This document shows, one piece after another, positions 1-7,523 of a stretch of 64,000 nucleotides of DNA (the stretch's first letter is position 1; each line of letters begins with the position of its first letter). Source of the DNA: Streptomyces sp. TSRI0281 (GTDB taxonomy: Bacteria > Actinomycetota > Actinomycetes > Streptomycetales > Streptomycetaceae). The DNA lies in NCBI RefSeq assembly GCF_001905125.1, contig NZ_LWLE01000018.1:1-64000 (forward strand), in the 5' to 3' direction. Position numbers and translations under genes: made by a program. The notes beneath the pieces were generated by a model. That model was not told the origin of the DNA and made no database searches. It worked only from the letters and a program-made list of their open reading frames with translations.

Positions 1-1240
1 CCATCAGGACGTAGTCGGCGATGAAGACGGGCACCTTCTCGCCGCTGACCGGGTTGGTCGCGTACGCGCCGGTGAAGACGCCGGTCTTGTCCTTGGCCTC
101 GGCCTGCCGCTCGACTTCGGACTTGGCCGCGGCCTGCTTGCGGTACGCGGTGACGGCCTCGGCCGGAGTCGCGTGGCCGCCGGTCCACACCGGGTGGGTG
201 CCCTCGGGCCAGGCGGCCGGGATGATCCGCTCGATCAGGTCGTGCTCGGGAGCCAGCACCATGTACGTCGCGCCGAACAGGGTGTCCTGGCGGGTGGTGA
301 ACACGGTGATGCTGCCCGCGCCGTCGACCGGGAAGTCGACCCGCGCGCCCTCGGACCGGCCGATCCAGTTCCGCTGCTGCAGCTTGATCGCCTCGGGCCA
401 GTCCAGCGGGTCCAGGTCGTCCAGCAGCCGGTCCGCGTAGGCGGTGATGCGCATGTTCCACTGGCGCAGCTTGGCCTTGAACACGGGGAAGTTGCCGCGC
501 TCGGAACGCCCGTCGGCGGTGACCTCTTCGTTGGCCAGGACGGTACCCAGGCCCGGCGACCAGTTGACGGGCGCGTCGGAGGCGTACGCCAGGCGGTACT
601 CGCCCAGGACCTCGGCGCGCTCGGCGGCGCTCAGCGCGCTCCACTCACGGCCGTCGGGAGTCGCACGCGACCCGCTCTCGAACTGCGCGACCAGGTCGGC
701 GATCGGCCGCGCCTTGTCGGCCTCGGTGTCGTACCAGGAGTTGAAGATCTGCAGGAAGATCCACTGGGTCCACTTGTAGTACTGCAGATCCGTGGTGGAG
801 AAGGAGCGGCGGGTGTCGTAGGACATGCCGAGAAGGCGGAGCTGCTTCCGATAGCGAGCGATGTTGGCCTCGGTGGACACCCGCGGGTGCGTGCCGGTCT
901 GCACGGCGTACTGCTCCGCCGGCAGCCCGAAGGCGTCGAAACCCATCGTGTAGAGCACATGGTGGCCGGTCATCCGCAGATAGCGGCTGTACACGTCGGT
1001 GGCTATGAAGCCCAAGGGGTGGCCGACGTGCAAACCCGAACCCGAGGGGTACGGGAACATGTCCATGATGAACTTCTTCGGCTTGGCGGCCAGCTCCGGG
1101 TTGCCCGCCAGATCGCCGGTCGGGTTGGACGCCTCATACGTGCCTTCGGCCTCCCAGAAGTCCTGCCAGCGTGCCTCGGTCTCCGTCGCCATGGCGGCGC
1201 GGTAGCGATGCGGTTTGACGGTCTCGGTGGACTCGCTCAT
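1..1240 (-). CDS. leuS: Leucyl-tRNA synthetase, N-terminal 413 residues (runs off the window)
   Basis: Class I aminoacyl-tRNA synthetase that charges tRNA-Leu in the cytoplasm. The start is ATG at 1240 (MSESTETVKPHRYR). The synthetase signature YPSGSGLHVGHPLG lies near residue 75, where HVGH is the HIGH-type ATP-binding motif. It is followed by the Rossmann segment with GFDAFGLPAEQYA and by the start of the editing insertion (TTRQDTLFGATYMVLAPEHD). The KMSKS loop and anticodon-binding part lie outside the window. The gene is a core housekeeping gene and marks the chromosomal edge of the accessory region. It lies directly downstream of, and on the same strand as, the biosynthetic operon. Confidence 0.97.
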   Translation of the reverse strand, partial: MSESTETVKPHRYRAAMATETEARWQDFWEAEGTYEASNPTGDLAGNPELAAKPKKFIMDMFPYPSGSGLHVGHPLGFIATDVYSRYLRMTGHHVLYTMGFDAFGLPAEQYAVQTGTHPRVSTEANIARYRKQLRLLGMSYDTRRSFSTTDLQYYKWTQWIFLQIFNSWYDTEADKARPIADLVAQFESGSRATPDGREWSALSAAERAEVLGEYRLAYASDAPVNWSPGLGTVLANEEVTADGRSERGNFPVFKAKLRQWNMRITAYADRLLDDLDPLDWPEAIKLQQRNWIGRSEGARVDFPVDGAGSITVFTTRQDTLFGATYMVLAPEHDLIERIIPAAWPEGTHPVWTGGHATPAEAVTAYRKQAAAKSEVERQAEAKDKTGVFTGAYATNPVSGEKVPVFIADYVLM

Positions 1241-1277
1241 GTCTTTCTGAGCTCCATATGGTCGTAGCAGGATAAAT

Positions 1278-1307
1278 GTCCCCCGCACGGGAATCATGCG
1301 GCGGGAC
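1278..1307 (-). terminator. Candidate hairpin between the biosynthetic operon and leuS
   Basis: GTCCCCCGCA and TGCGGCGGGAC pair as a ten-base-pair stem with one bulged C around a nine-base loop. On the minus strand the stem is followed by ATTTAT, a weak T-rich tail. It lies between the stop of the acetyltransferase gene at 1389 and the leuS start. It may end the operon, or it may act in the leuS leader. No T-box features were seen. Confidence 0.35.
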
Positions 1308-1388
1308 GACGGCGGCAGGACGGCGAGAGCGGCGGGCAGCGGCGCGCCTTGCTCGGGCACGCTGTTCACGCAGGTGTGTGACGGCGGG

Positions 1389-2393
1389 TCACAGGACGAG
1401 GTGCCACTCCGTCCAGCGCCTGCTGACGGTGAACCCGAGCGAGCCGTTGACCCGCCGGATGCCGTCGTTCGGTTCGGCGTTCCATGTCGCGATCGAGTGC
1501 ACGGAGGGCTCCTTCTCCCTCAGCCATGTCATGAGGTCCTTCTTCACTCCCAGGCTCAGCCGTCTGCCGCGGTGCTCGCCGAGGACGACCGTGTCCCCCT
1601 GACTCGCCCAGCCTTCGTGGGCGGCATCGACGTAAGCGGTCGACAGTGCCACGAGACGGCCCTCGGACTCACAGAACGCAGCGACCGAGTAGGCACGCGT
1701 ACCGCGTGCCGCACATCGCTCGTCGCGGGTCCGCACTCTCTGCACACTCCATGGGACACCGTCGCGGTCCACGTCTCCCGACGGTGCGTCGGATGTGGCC
1801 GTCGTGAGCGCCGCGACATCCGACTCGTATCCCCGGGGAGTCCGGCCGCACCATCTCACCGGTGAGTACCCGGGCACACCTGCCGCCGCGGTCACCTCTC
1901 CGGGCCGGGGGGCCTTCGCCCGGTCGAGCGCGCAGACCTGGCGCAGGAACACCAACGACGGCTTGGCCCCGGTGCTTCGGGCGAGCGCCTCACCGGGCGA
2001 TCCGTTCAGCACCATGGCCGTGCAGCTCGTGGCTCCCGCCGCACGCATACGAGCCCGTGCGTGCTCGAACAGCCGGCGTCCCGCTCCGCACGACCGGGCC
2101 TCAGGATGCACGACGAGCAGCAGACTCGCCACGCGGTGAGTACCGGTGTCCGGCAGTTCCAGCACATACCCTCCCGCCGCCGGGCCCGTCCCACGGTCGC
2201 CGTCGCCGTCGCTGTCGCCGAGCCAGACTTCACGCGGCTCGTCGGACCAGCCATGAGCGGCCCAGTCGCAGAACGACGGCGCGGGAAGAATGGGCCCCTC
2301 CGGTGTTTCCGCCGCCTCTGCGGCACGGTGAATCCCGTAGAGCGCCCGTACCGCTTCCCGGTCGCCGGCCGGATCAATCCGATACAGATGCAT
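1389..2393 (-). CDS. Tandem GNAT-family N-acetyltransferase
   Basis: Predicted 334-residue acyl-CoA-dependent N-acyltransferase with two GNAT-like modules. The N-terminal module has the acetyl-CoA motif VHPEARSCGAGRRLFEHA (RxxGxG/A type, near residue 110). The C-terminal module has VVLGEHRGRRLSLGVKK, followed by WNAEPNDGIRRVNGSLGF, the usual 'N...N...N..LGF' ending. The start is the ATG at 2393 (MHLYRID), 20 bases inside the preceding PIG-L gene, which implies translational coupling. It is the last gene of the operon. A PIG-L deacetylase followed by a double GNAT recalls MshB and MshD of mycothiol synthesis, so a deacetylate-then-reacylate step on an amino sugar is a reasonable inference. The substrate is unknown. 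Confidence 0.82.
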   Translation of the reverse strand: MHLYRIDPAGDREAVRALYGIHRAAEAAETPEGPILPAPSFCDWAAHGWSDEPREVWLGDSDGDGDRGTGPAAGGYVLELPDTGTHRVASLLLVVHPEARSCGAGRRLFEHARARMRAAGATSCTAMVLNGSPGEALARSTGAKPSLVFLRQVCALDRAKAPRPGEVTAAAGVPGYSPVRWCGRTPRGYESDVAALTTATSDAPSGDVDRDGVPWSVQRVRTRDERCAARGTRAYSVAAFCESEGRLVALSTAYVDAAHEGWASQGDTVVLGEHRGRRLSLGVKKDLMTWLREKEPSVHSIATWNAEPNDGIRRVNGSLGFTVSRRWTEWHLVL

Positions 2394-3066
2394 TGCCTGC
2401 CTCCCGGCTCCGGACGAGGGAATCGGTGGGCGGGCGCCCGATGTGGGATGCGCGAGCCACGGTGAACGCCTCGGCATACCTGCCCACACCGGAGGTCACC
2501 CCGCGGTAGCGGTTCAGTCCGAGGGATCCTTCGTCCCAGGCTGTTTCCTCGATCTGCGAGTGATACTGACGCAGCGCCCTGCGCTTGCGGTCCGCGTACG
2601 CGGTGATGTCCACATGGACCGCAGGGTCGGACAGTGGCGTCCAGACCTCGTACTCGTACACCTCGCGGGCGGGTGAGGACACCGGCGGTCCGGCTTCCTC
2701 GTACACGGCGTACGCGGCGACCCATCGCGCTTCGTGTGCGAGCTTCGCCGCCACCCGATGCGTCGGGTCGTCCTCGTCAGCGTGCGGAACGTACAGGACA
2801 TCGGGCCGGAATCTCCTGAACGCCCCCACCAGTTCCAGGAGCAGGCGCCGGCTCGGGGCCACCTGGACCGGATCCCCCGACAAGCTGACGATCTCGCTGA
2901 CGCCCAGCACCGAGGCAGCCGCCCGCGCCTCGCTCTCGTCGGCACCACCGGTTCCGCACAGGTGCACGACCGCGACGAAGTCGCCCCGATCCGCATGCGC
3001 GCTCAGCGTGCCCCCGCAGCCGATCGTCTCGTCGTCCCTGTGCGGGCTCACACACAGCACGCGCAT
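2374..3066 (-). CDS. PIG-L family zinc-dependent N-deacetylase
   Basis: 230-residue LmbE/PIG-L fold protein. The signature SPHRDDETIGCGGT sits at residues 7-20, a variant of PHPDDE in which Pro is replaced by Arg. HADEDDPTHRVA near residue 110 supplies the second metal-binding His. Family members remove acetyl from GlcNAc-type sugars (MshB, BshB, antibiotic pseudosaccharide deacetylases). The start is chosen at ATG 3066 because GGGGGAGG lies seven bases upstream; an in-frame start 13 codons earlier lacks such a site. It is in the operon between the PLP decarboxylase and the acetyltransferase and fits amino-sugar processing. The exact substrate cannot be read from the sequence. Confidence 0.88.
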   Translation of the reverse strand: MRVLCVSPHRDDETIGCGGTLSAHADRGDFVAVVHLCGTGGADESEARAAASVLGVSEIVSLSGDPVQVAPSRRLLLELVGAFRRFRPDVLYVPHADEDDPTHRVAAKLAHEARWVAAYAVYEEAGPPVSSPAREVYEYEVWTPLSDPAVHVDITAYADRKRRALRQYHSQIEETAWDEGSLGLNRYRGVTSGVGRYAEAFTVARASHIGRPPTDSLVRSREAGNASVSD

Positions 3067-3101
3067 ACGTGCCTCCCCCTGGCCGTCGTGTGTCACACGA
3101 T

Positions 3102-4259
3102 TCATCCCGAAGCCTCCGTGTCGTCCCGCTCGTTCGTGTTGTCGCCGGGCGGTTCCGCTCCGGCCGGCAGGAACTCCACCCCGGGGGCTTCGTGGTAAAA
3201 GGCGTTGACCCCCGCCAAGTGGTACGCGCCGGCCCGCGTCAGCACGATCCGGGAGCCCACATCCGGCTCGCCCTCCACCGGGCGTTCGGGGAGCAGGTCC
3301 TCCTCCATGCAGGACGGGCCGGCGAAGGCAGCCCTCCGGTCAGGCCCGCCCCCGGATACCCGGTACCGCCCCAGCCAGGAGTCGTAGCCGGACAGCAGAC
3401 CCACTCCGGCATCCAGCACATGCAGGCGCCGGCCCGCGCTGTCCACGGCGTCGACGCAGGTGGTGTGGAGCGTTCCGGCGTGCTCCGTCAGGAAGCGGCC
3501 GGGTTCCAGTACGGCTCCCAGCGAGGGCAGTCCGTACATTTCCCCCAGCCTCTGCGTCTCCTGATGGACGAGCCGGATGACCTCGCGCGCCGCTTCGGCG
3601 AAGTCGTCCGCGGCCGGCGTGTCCAGGTCCGGGGCGACGATGCCGCCGCCCCAGTCCAGGTGGCGGACGTCGCCGCGCGCCTGTCCGAGGTGCCGCAGCC
3701 CCTCGCCCAACGTCTCGGCACGGCGTTGCCAGTCCCGGGCGGAGGCCCCATGGGGCAGTTCCGAGCCGTGGACGTGCAGCCCGCTGATCCGTATGCCCGC
3801 GTCCCGGAGCCGGCCGGCCGCCGGGGACAGTTCCGCGAGGGGCAGCCCGAACCTGGACGTCGGCGCTCCGGGAAGCTGGATCCGCAGACCCACGCGCGCG
3901 GCTCTGCCGCCTCTCAGCGCGATGGCCCGTTCGATCTGATGATGCGATTCGAGATGGAGCGTGGCGCCCGCCTCCATCGCTTCGACCAGGAGCTCATCGG
4001 GCTTGGCAGGTCCGTTCACGATGATGCGCCGCCCCGGAAACCCTGCCGACCGCGCGAGGTGCAGCTCTCTTCGGCTGACCACCTCGACGGCCATGCCATG
4101 CGTCAGGACGGTTTCCAGCACCCGCGGATGCGGGTTGACCTTGGCCGCGTACGCCATCACGGGCGCCGACTCGTACGCGTCGAGGACCGACCGGATCCCT
4201 CGGGCCGCGGCACTCACCCGGGCCAGGTCCAGCAGGAAGAACGGTGTGACTCCGTCCAT
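3102..4259 (-). CDS. PLP-dependent fold-type III decarboxylase (LysA/ornithine-decarboxylase family)
   Basis: 385-residue alanine-racemase-fold decarboxylase. Lys40 in MAYAAKVNPHP is the PLP Schiff-base lysine. HVHGSEL, the phosphate loop DWGGGIVAP and the C-terminal EPGRFL segment follow in the family order, and CMEEDLLPER carries the conserved active-site Cys. Family members decarboxylate diaminopimelate, ornithine, arginine, lysine or carboxynorspermidine. A copy inside a biosynthetic operon probably decarboxylates an amino-acid precursor or a carrier-bound or sugar-linked amino acid. The start at 4259 is four bases after the upstream stop, and no strong ribosome site is visible, so reinitiation is likely. 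It is not the housekeeping lysA, judging by context. Confidence 0.85.
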   Translation of the reverse strand: MDGVTPFFLLDLARVSAAARGIRSVLDAYESAPVMAYAAKVNPHPRVLETVLTHGMAVEVVSRRELHLARSAGFPGRRIIVNGPAKPDELLVEAMEAGATLHLESHHQIERAIALRGGRAARVGLRIQLPGAPTSRFGLPLAELSPAAGRLRDAGIRISGLHVHGSELPHGASARDWQRRAETLGEGLRHLGQARGDVRHLDWGGGIVAPDLDTPAADDFAEAAREVIRLVHQETQRLGEMYGLPSLGAVLEPGRFLTEHAGTLHTTCVDAVDSAGRRLHVLDAGVGLLSGYDSWLGRYRVSGGGPDRRAAFAGPSCMEEDLLPERPVEGEPDVGSRIVLTRAGAYHLAGVNAFYHEAPGVEFLPAGAEPPGDNTNERDDTEASG

Positions 4260-4263
4260 GGCG

Positions 4264-6240
4264 TCACTTCTGCTCTCTGTCCGCACGGTTCTCTCCTGAC
4301 ATCTCTCCGCCGAAGGCTCCTCGCAGTGGGTACGAGGGTGCCCACCGCGCTTCTTCCCGGGCATCCGGTGCGGGCGTGGCACCTGTCGGCTCCACCACCA
4401 GACCTGCCCATACGCCCAGTTGGGCGGCGTACTCGTACAGCTCACGCCGGGCTTCCCGCTCCAGGAGCGTGTGGTAGTCACTCCACGCGGCGGTCTCCGA
4501 CGCCCCCGATGTCCGGCCGAAGCTCCGCCCGTAGCCGGCTTTCCGTACCGACCCCGAGTGCTCCAGGGCGGCGAGGGCGTGACGGTCCTCAAGCCAGAGG
4601 GAGTGCGCCAGCGCGGTCGACACCACGCCGCCCCGGTCGGCACGAGCACGCAGCGCACGGGCTGCCCCGGAGAGCCACGTCCGGTAGCAGGGCTCCGGGG
4701 CGAGCTGGGAGAACTCCTCACGTACACGGCTGAGAAGGGGCCACAGCAACTCCTCACGGGCGACGAAACCCGCGAGTTCGCCGCGCCCCGAATCGGTGAC
4801 CTGGGACCGCCGGTGCTGCAGGGCCGTGCCCGCGACGCAACCCGGTACGCCGCGCGCCTGGAGGAGGGCGCCCACGGAGAAGTCCATGAGGCGGACCTTG
4901 GTGGCCCACATGAGCGGCGGCTGCGAAAGATGGCGGCCGGACAGCCCGACGACCGTCCCGAAGGCCGATGTCCATCGCTTCATGGAGACGGCGGGGGGAG
5001 CCTCGGAGAAGACCCGCCGCAGCGGAAGGTCTCCCTCCAGCAGCATGCCGAGTTCCGCAGCCGTCACCCCGTCGTTGAGGACCGCCTGGTGTCCCATTCT
5101 CGCGCGGAAGTCCGGATGGCCGCACGTGTGGAAGTGGACCATCCCGGCGTTCCCGTGCGGGACCCGCCGCACTCCGTCGAACTGCTCGAACCCGGAGTCC
5201 TCGTAGCCGGCACGCTGCGCTTCGACCGGCAGCGCCTCGGCATCGGTCGCATGCAGCATCCGGTCGACGATGTGCAGGATGTCCACGGGGTGCCGCTCGA
5301 TCTCACCGCGGGCCTCGGCCGCCTCGAAGCTCTCCTCCCGCTGGTCCTTCCCAAGCGCCACACGCAGGGGCTCTCCTTCGCGGACGTCGTAGGAGAGGGA
5401 GGAATCGTTCCGGCCGGCCCCCGCGCTCCGCGCGTACGCGTAGGGGGAGGCGTCCTGTTCGATCCACACCACATCGCGTCCGGCGAAGCGCAGGAAGAGG
5501 GAGTTGGCGGTACCCGGCAGCCCCGGGGCGAGCACCCTGCTCAGTACGGCGGTGTCCTTCGCTCCGCCCCGGGCGGCGGCACGCGCCAGTATCCCTTCCC
5601 TGAACTCGCGTTTGAGCCCGGGCCGGGTGGAACCCGCCCATTCGGAGAAGCGAACGATCCTGCACGCGTACTCACTCCCGAACCGGGCGAGCAGGGCGTC
5701 CAGCGAGGCGCTCCGCTCCGGGGACGCGTCATCGGCCACGATCAGCGTCAGATCGCTGTGCCCGTATTCGGTCAGTACCGGAAGGTGTGCGGCCAGGGCC
5801 GTCTCGACCTGCTGCGGGTCCCCCGCTGTGGGCAGCACCAGCACGGGAGGCCCGGGGCCCAGCCGGCGGCGGCGTGCGGGCCTGACGCCCGCCAGCAGAG
5901 CATGCTCGTGCGTCGCTATGGGCCGCACCCTGCGGCTGGGACCGGGGCCTTGATCGCGAAGGGCACCAGTGTTCACCGCCGTCGGCCCGTCGGCTCCCGG
6001 GTACAGCTGGATCCCGGCGCCGAGGCGGAAGTTGAGTGCGCGCGCGAGGTCCCGCATCACGTTCCCTGCGGTGGCGCTCCTCAGGGCCAGACTGGTCCGC
6101 AGGCCGAGCAAAAACTCCAGGACCTGCTCCTCCGCGTGATCCGGGAAGCCCGACGTCGCCAACGTCCTGGGGGCGATGCCCAACTGGCGCAGCGCGTTCG
6201 CCCGCCCTTCCGCCACGACGTCGGTCCAGTTCCCGTTCAC
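4264..6240 (-). CDS. Large GT2-like protein of unknown specificity
   Basis: 658-residue cytoplasmic protein, not confidently placed. After an N-terminal helical part of about 130 residues comes a glycosyltransferase family 2-like core: VLVLPTAGDP, then LTLIVADDASPERSASLDAL (the nucleotide-binding 'DDxS' strand), then an R-rich helix and LFLRFAGRDVVWIEQDASPY, where EQDAS sits where a DXD motif would. The C-terminal half contains HFHTCGHPDFRARMGHQ and a long helical tail. GTG at 6240 overlaps the stop of the methyltransferase gene (GTGA), so translation is coupled. I infer transfer of a sugar from an activated nucleotide sugar made by neighbouring genes. The family call is tentative. Confidence 0.5.
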   Translation of the reverse strand: MNGNWTDVVAEGRANALRQLGIAPRTLATSGFPDHAEEQVLEFLLGLRTSLALRSATAGNVMRDLARALNFRLGAGIQLYPGADGPTAVNTGALRDQGPGPSRRVRPIATHEHALLAGVRPARRRRLGPGPPVLVLPTAGDPQQVETALAAHLPVLTEYGHSDLTLIVADDASPERSASLDALLARFGSEYACRIVRFSEWAGSTRPGLKREFREGILARAAARGGAKDTAVLSRVLAPGLPGTANSLFLRFAGRDVVWIEQDASPYAYARSAGAGRNDSSLSYDVREGEPLRVALGKDQREESFEAAEARGEIERHPVDILHIVDRMLHATDAEALPVEAQRAGYEDSGFEQFDGVRRVPHGNAGMVHFHTCGHPDFRARMGHQAVLNDGVTAAELGMLLEGDLPLRRVFSEAPPAVSMKRWTSAFGTVVGLSGRHLSQPPLMWATKVRLMDFSVGALLQARGVPGCVAGTALQHRRSQVTDSGRGELAGFVAREELLWPLLSRVREEFSQLAPEPCYRTWLSGAARALRARADRGGVVSTALAHSLWLEDRHALAALEHSGSVRKAGYGRSFGRTSGASETAAWSDYHTLLEREARRELYEYAAQLGVWAGLVVEPTGATPAPDAREEARWAPSYPLRGAFGGEMSGENRADREQK

Positions 6241-7523
6241 GAGCCGCCCACGGCCCGGGCGATCACCAGAAGCCGCTCGCCCATTCCCTGCTGCCTCAGC
6301 GATTCGGCCTCCTCGTCGTCCACCAGCCGGTCCGCCCGGAAGTAGTGGTCGTGTTCGGTCCAGCAGCCGAGGACGGAGAAGCCGGCATGCCGCAGCATGT
6401 CCTGGATGCTCTGGGGCGTGTAGAAGAAGAGGTGCTCCGAGAAGAGGTAGCCGGCGCCCAGGACGGCGGCGTCGAGACTCCCCTGGTTGGGCAGCTCCAA
6501 CGCCAGGATCCCCCCGGGAGAGAGCATGCCGCGCAGCCGCTCCAGCTCACCGTAGGGGTCCGAGAAGTGCTCGAACACGTCCATGAGCGTGACAGCGTCG
6601 AAGGTCTCGCCCTTCAGGTCAGCAGCGGTTCCGACCTGCCATGTCGCCTGCGGGTACTTGCCGCGCGCCTGATCGATGCACCAGCTCGACAGATCGACTC
6701 CGCTCGCCTGCCAGCCGAGTCGGCCGAATGCTCCGGCCAACTCGCCGCTCGCGCAGCCGATGTCGAGGGACCTGCGGGCGCCGGCTGCCGCGTGGCGGGC
6801 GATCTGGCGCGCACGCCGGTCGAAGTGTGCGGTGCCGAGTATCACTCGCACCCACTCTTCGTAGTCCTCATAACCATGGGCCGAGGCGGCTCCCGGCCCG
6901 TCCGGGTCCGCCTCCAGACCGGAGAAGTAACTGCCCGACGGGTCCGCGTAGATCCCGCTCCATTCCTTGTCCTGCGCGCCGATACGTTCGATCAGGCCAC
7001 AGGTGCCGCACCGCACCAGGGCCCCGGCCGGGCCGGTGTACGTCACACCCGGGCCCGCGCACGCCGGGCATGCCTGCCGCTCCGCGAGCTCCGGGGAGGA
7101 CGACGCGGTGATGAACTCGTACGCGGTACGCAGCGCCGCCACCGGACTGTCCCGCACCCGTGCGCGGAAGGGTTCCGATCCGAGCATCGCTTCCATGGCG
7201 TCATAGGCGGGATGCCGGATCTCGCCCTTCGTGCCTGCCACGATGCCGCCCTCGTCGATCCGCACGGGGATGAGCGAGGTTTCGAGTTCCACGATGGCGT
7301 ACAGGGTGCCGTCGATCACGGGCGAGCGATGGCTGAGCCGTTTCACCTTCACGCCCCCGATCTCCAGACCGTGGGGCGGGCGGTCGGCCGGACCGGCCAG
7401 AGCGGTACGGATCTCCTGAAGGTGGCCTGCGAGCGTCCGCTCCACCCAGGCCGCCTCCCGGGCCGTCGGTGCGCTCACTCTGACGGGGAAGACGGACAGG
7501 TCAGTTGCTGTGGGCCGATTCAC
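6237..7523 (-). CDS. Zinc-ribbon class I SAM methyltransferase
   Basis: 428 residues. Residues 1-150 have no recognised domain. A four-Cys zinc ribbon follows (CPAC at 152-155, CGTC at 172-175), then a class I methyltransferase core with motif I LDIGCASGELAGAFGRLG at about 253-270, FDAVTLMDVFEHF (post-I/II) and GGILALELPNQGS. The ribbon plus Methyltransf-type core resembles NDP-sugar and antibiotic C/O-methyltransferases, but the C-terminal domain of the TylC3 group is missing. The GTG start at 7523 has GGAGG six bases upstream and lies 23 bases inside the preceding gene. It probably methylates the sugar or the acyl part of the product. Confidence 0.82.
   Translation of the reverse strand: MNRPTATDLSVFPVRVSAPTAREAAWVERTLAGHLQEIRTALAGPADRPPHGLEIGGVKVKRLSHRSPVIDGTLYAIVELETSLIPVRIDEGGIVAGTKGEIRHPAYDAMEAMLGSEPFRARVRDSPVAALRTAYEFITASSSPELAERQACPACAGPGVTYTGPAGALVRCGTCGLIERIGAQDKEWSGIYADPSGSYFSGLEADPDGPGAASAHGYEDYEEWVRVILGTAHFDRRARQIARHAAAGARRSLDIGCASGELAGAFGRLGWQASGVDLSSWCIDQARGKYPQATWQVGTAADLKGETFDAVTLMDVFEHFSDPYGELERLRGMLSPGGILALELPNQGSLDAAVLGAGYLFSEHLFFYTPQSIQDMLRHAGFSVLGCWTEHDHYFRADRLVDDEEAESLRQQGMGERLLVIARAVGGS

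Noticed and set aside
173..1267. Long plus-strand open frame of 364 codons
   Set aside because: It is the antisense shadow of leuS, which is clear on the minus strand with its HVGH motif.
1389..3066. mshB/mshD genes of mycothiol synthesis
   Set aside because: The enzyme types match, but the genes are coupled to a specialised operon and real mshB and mshD are normally unlinked housekeeping genes. No gene symbol was assigned.
4420..6345. 641-codon plus-strand open frame
   Set aside because: Shadow of the minus-strand GT2-like gene; composition is Arg/Gly/Pro-rich and there is no domain or ribosome site.
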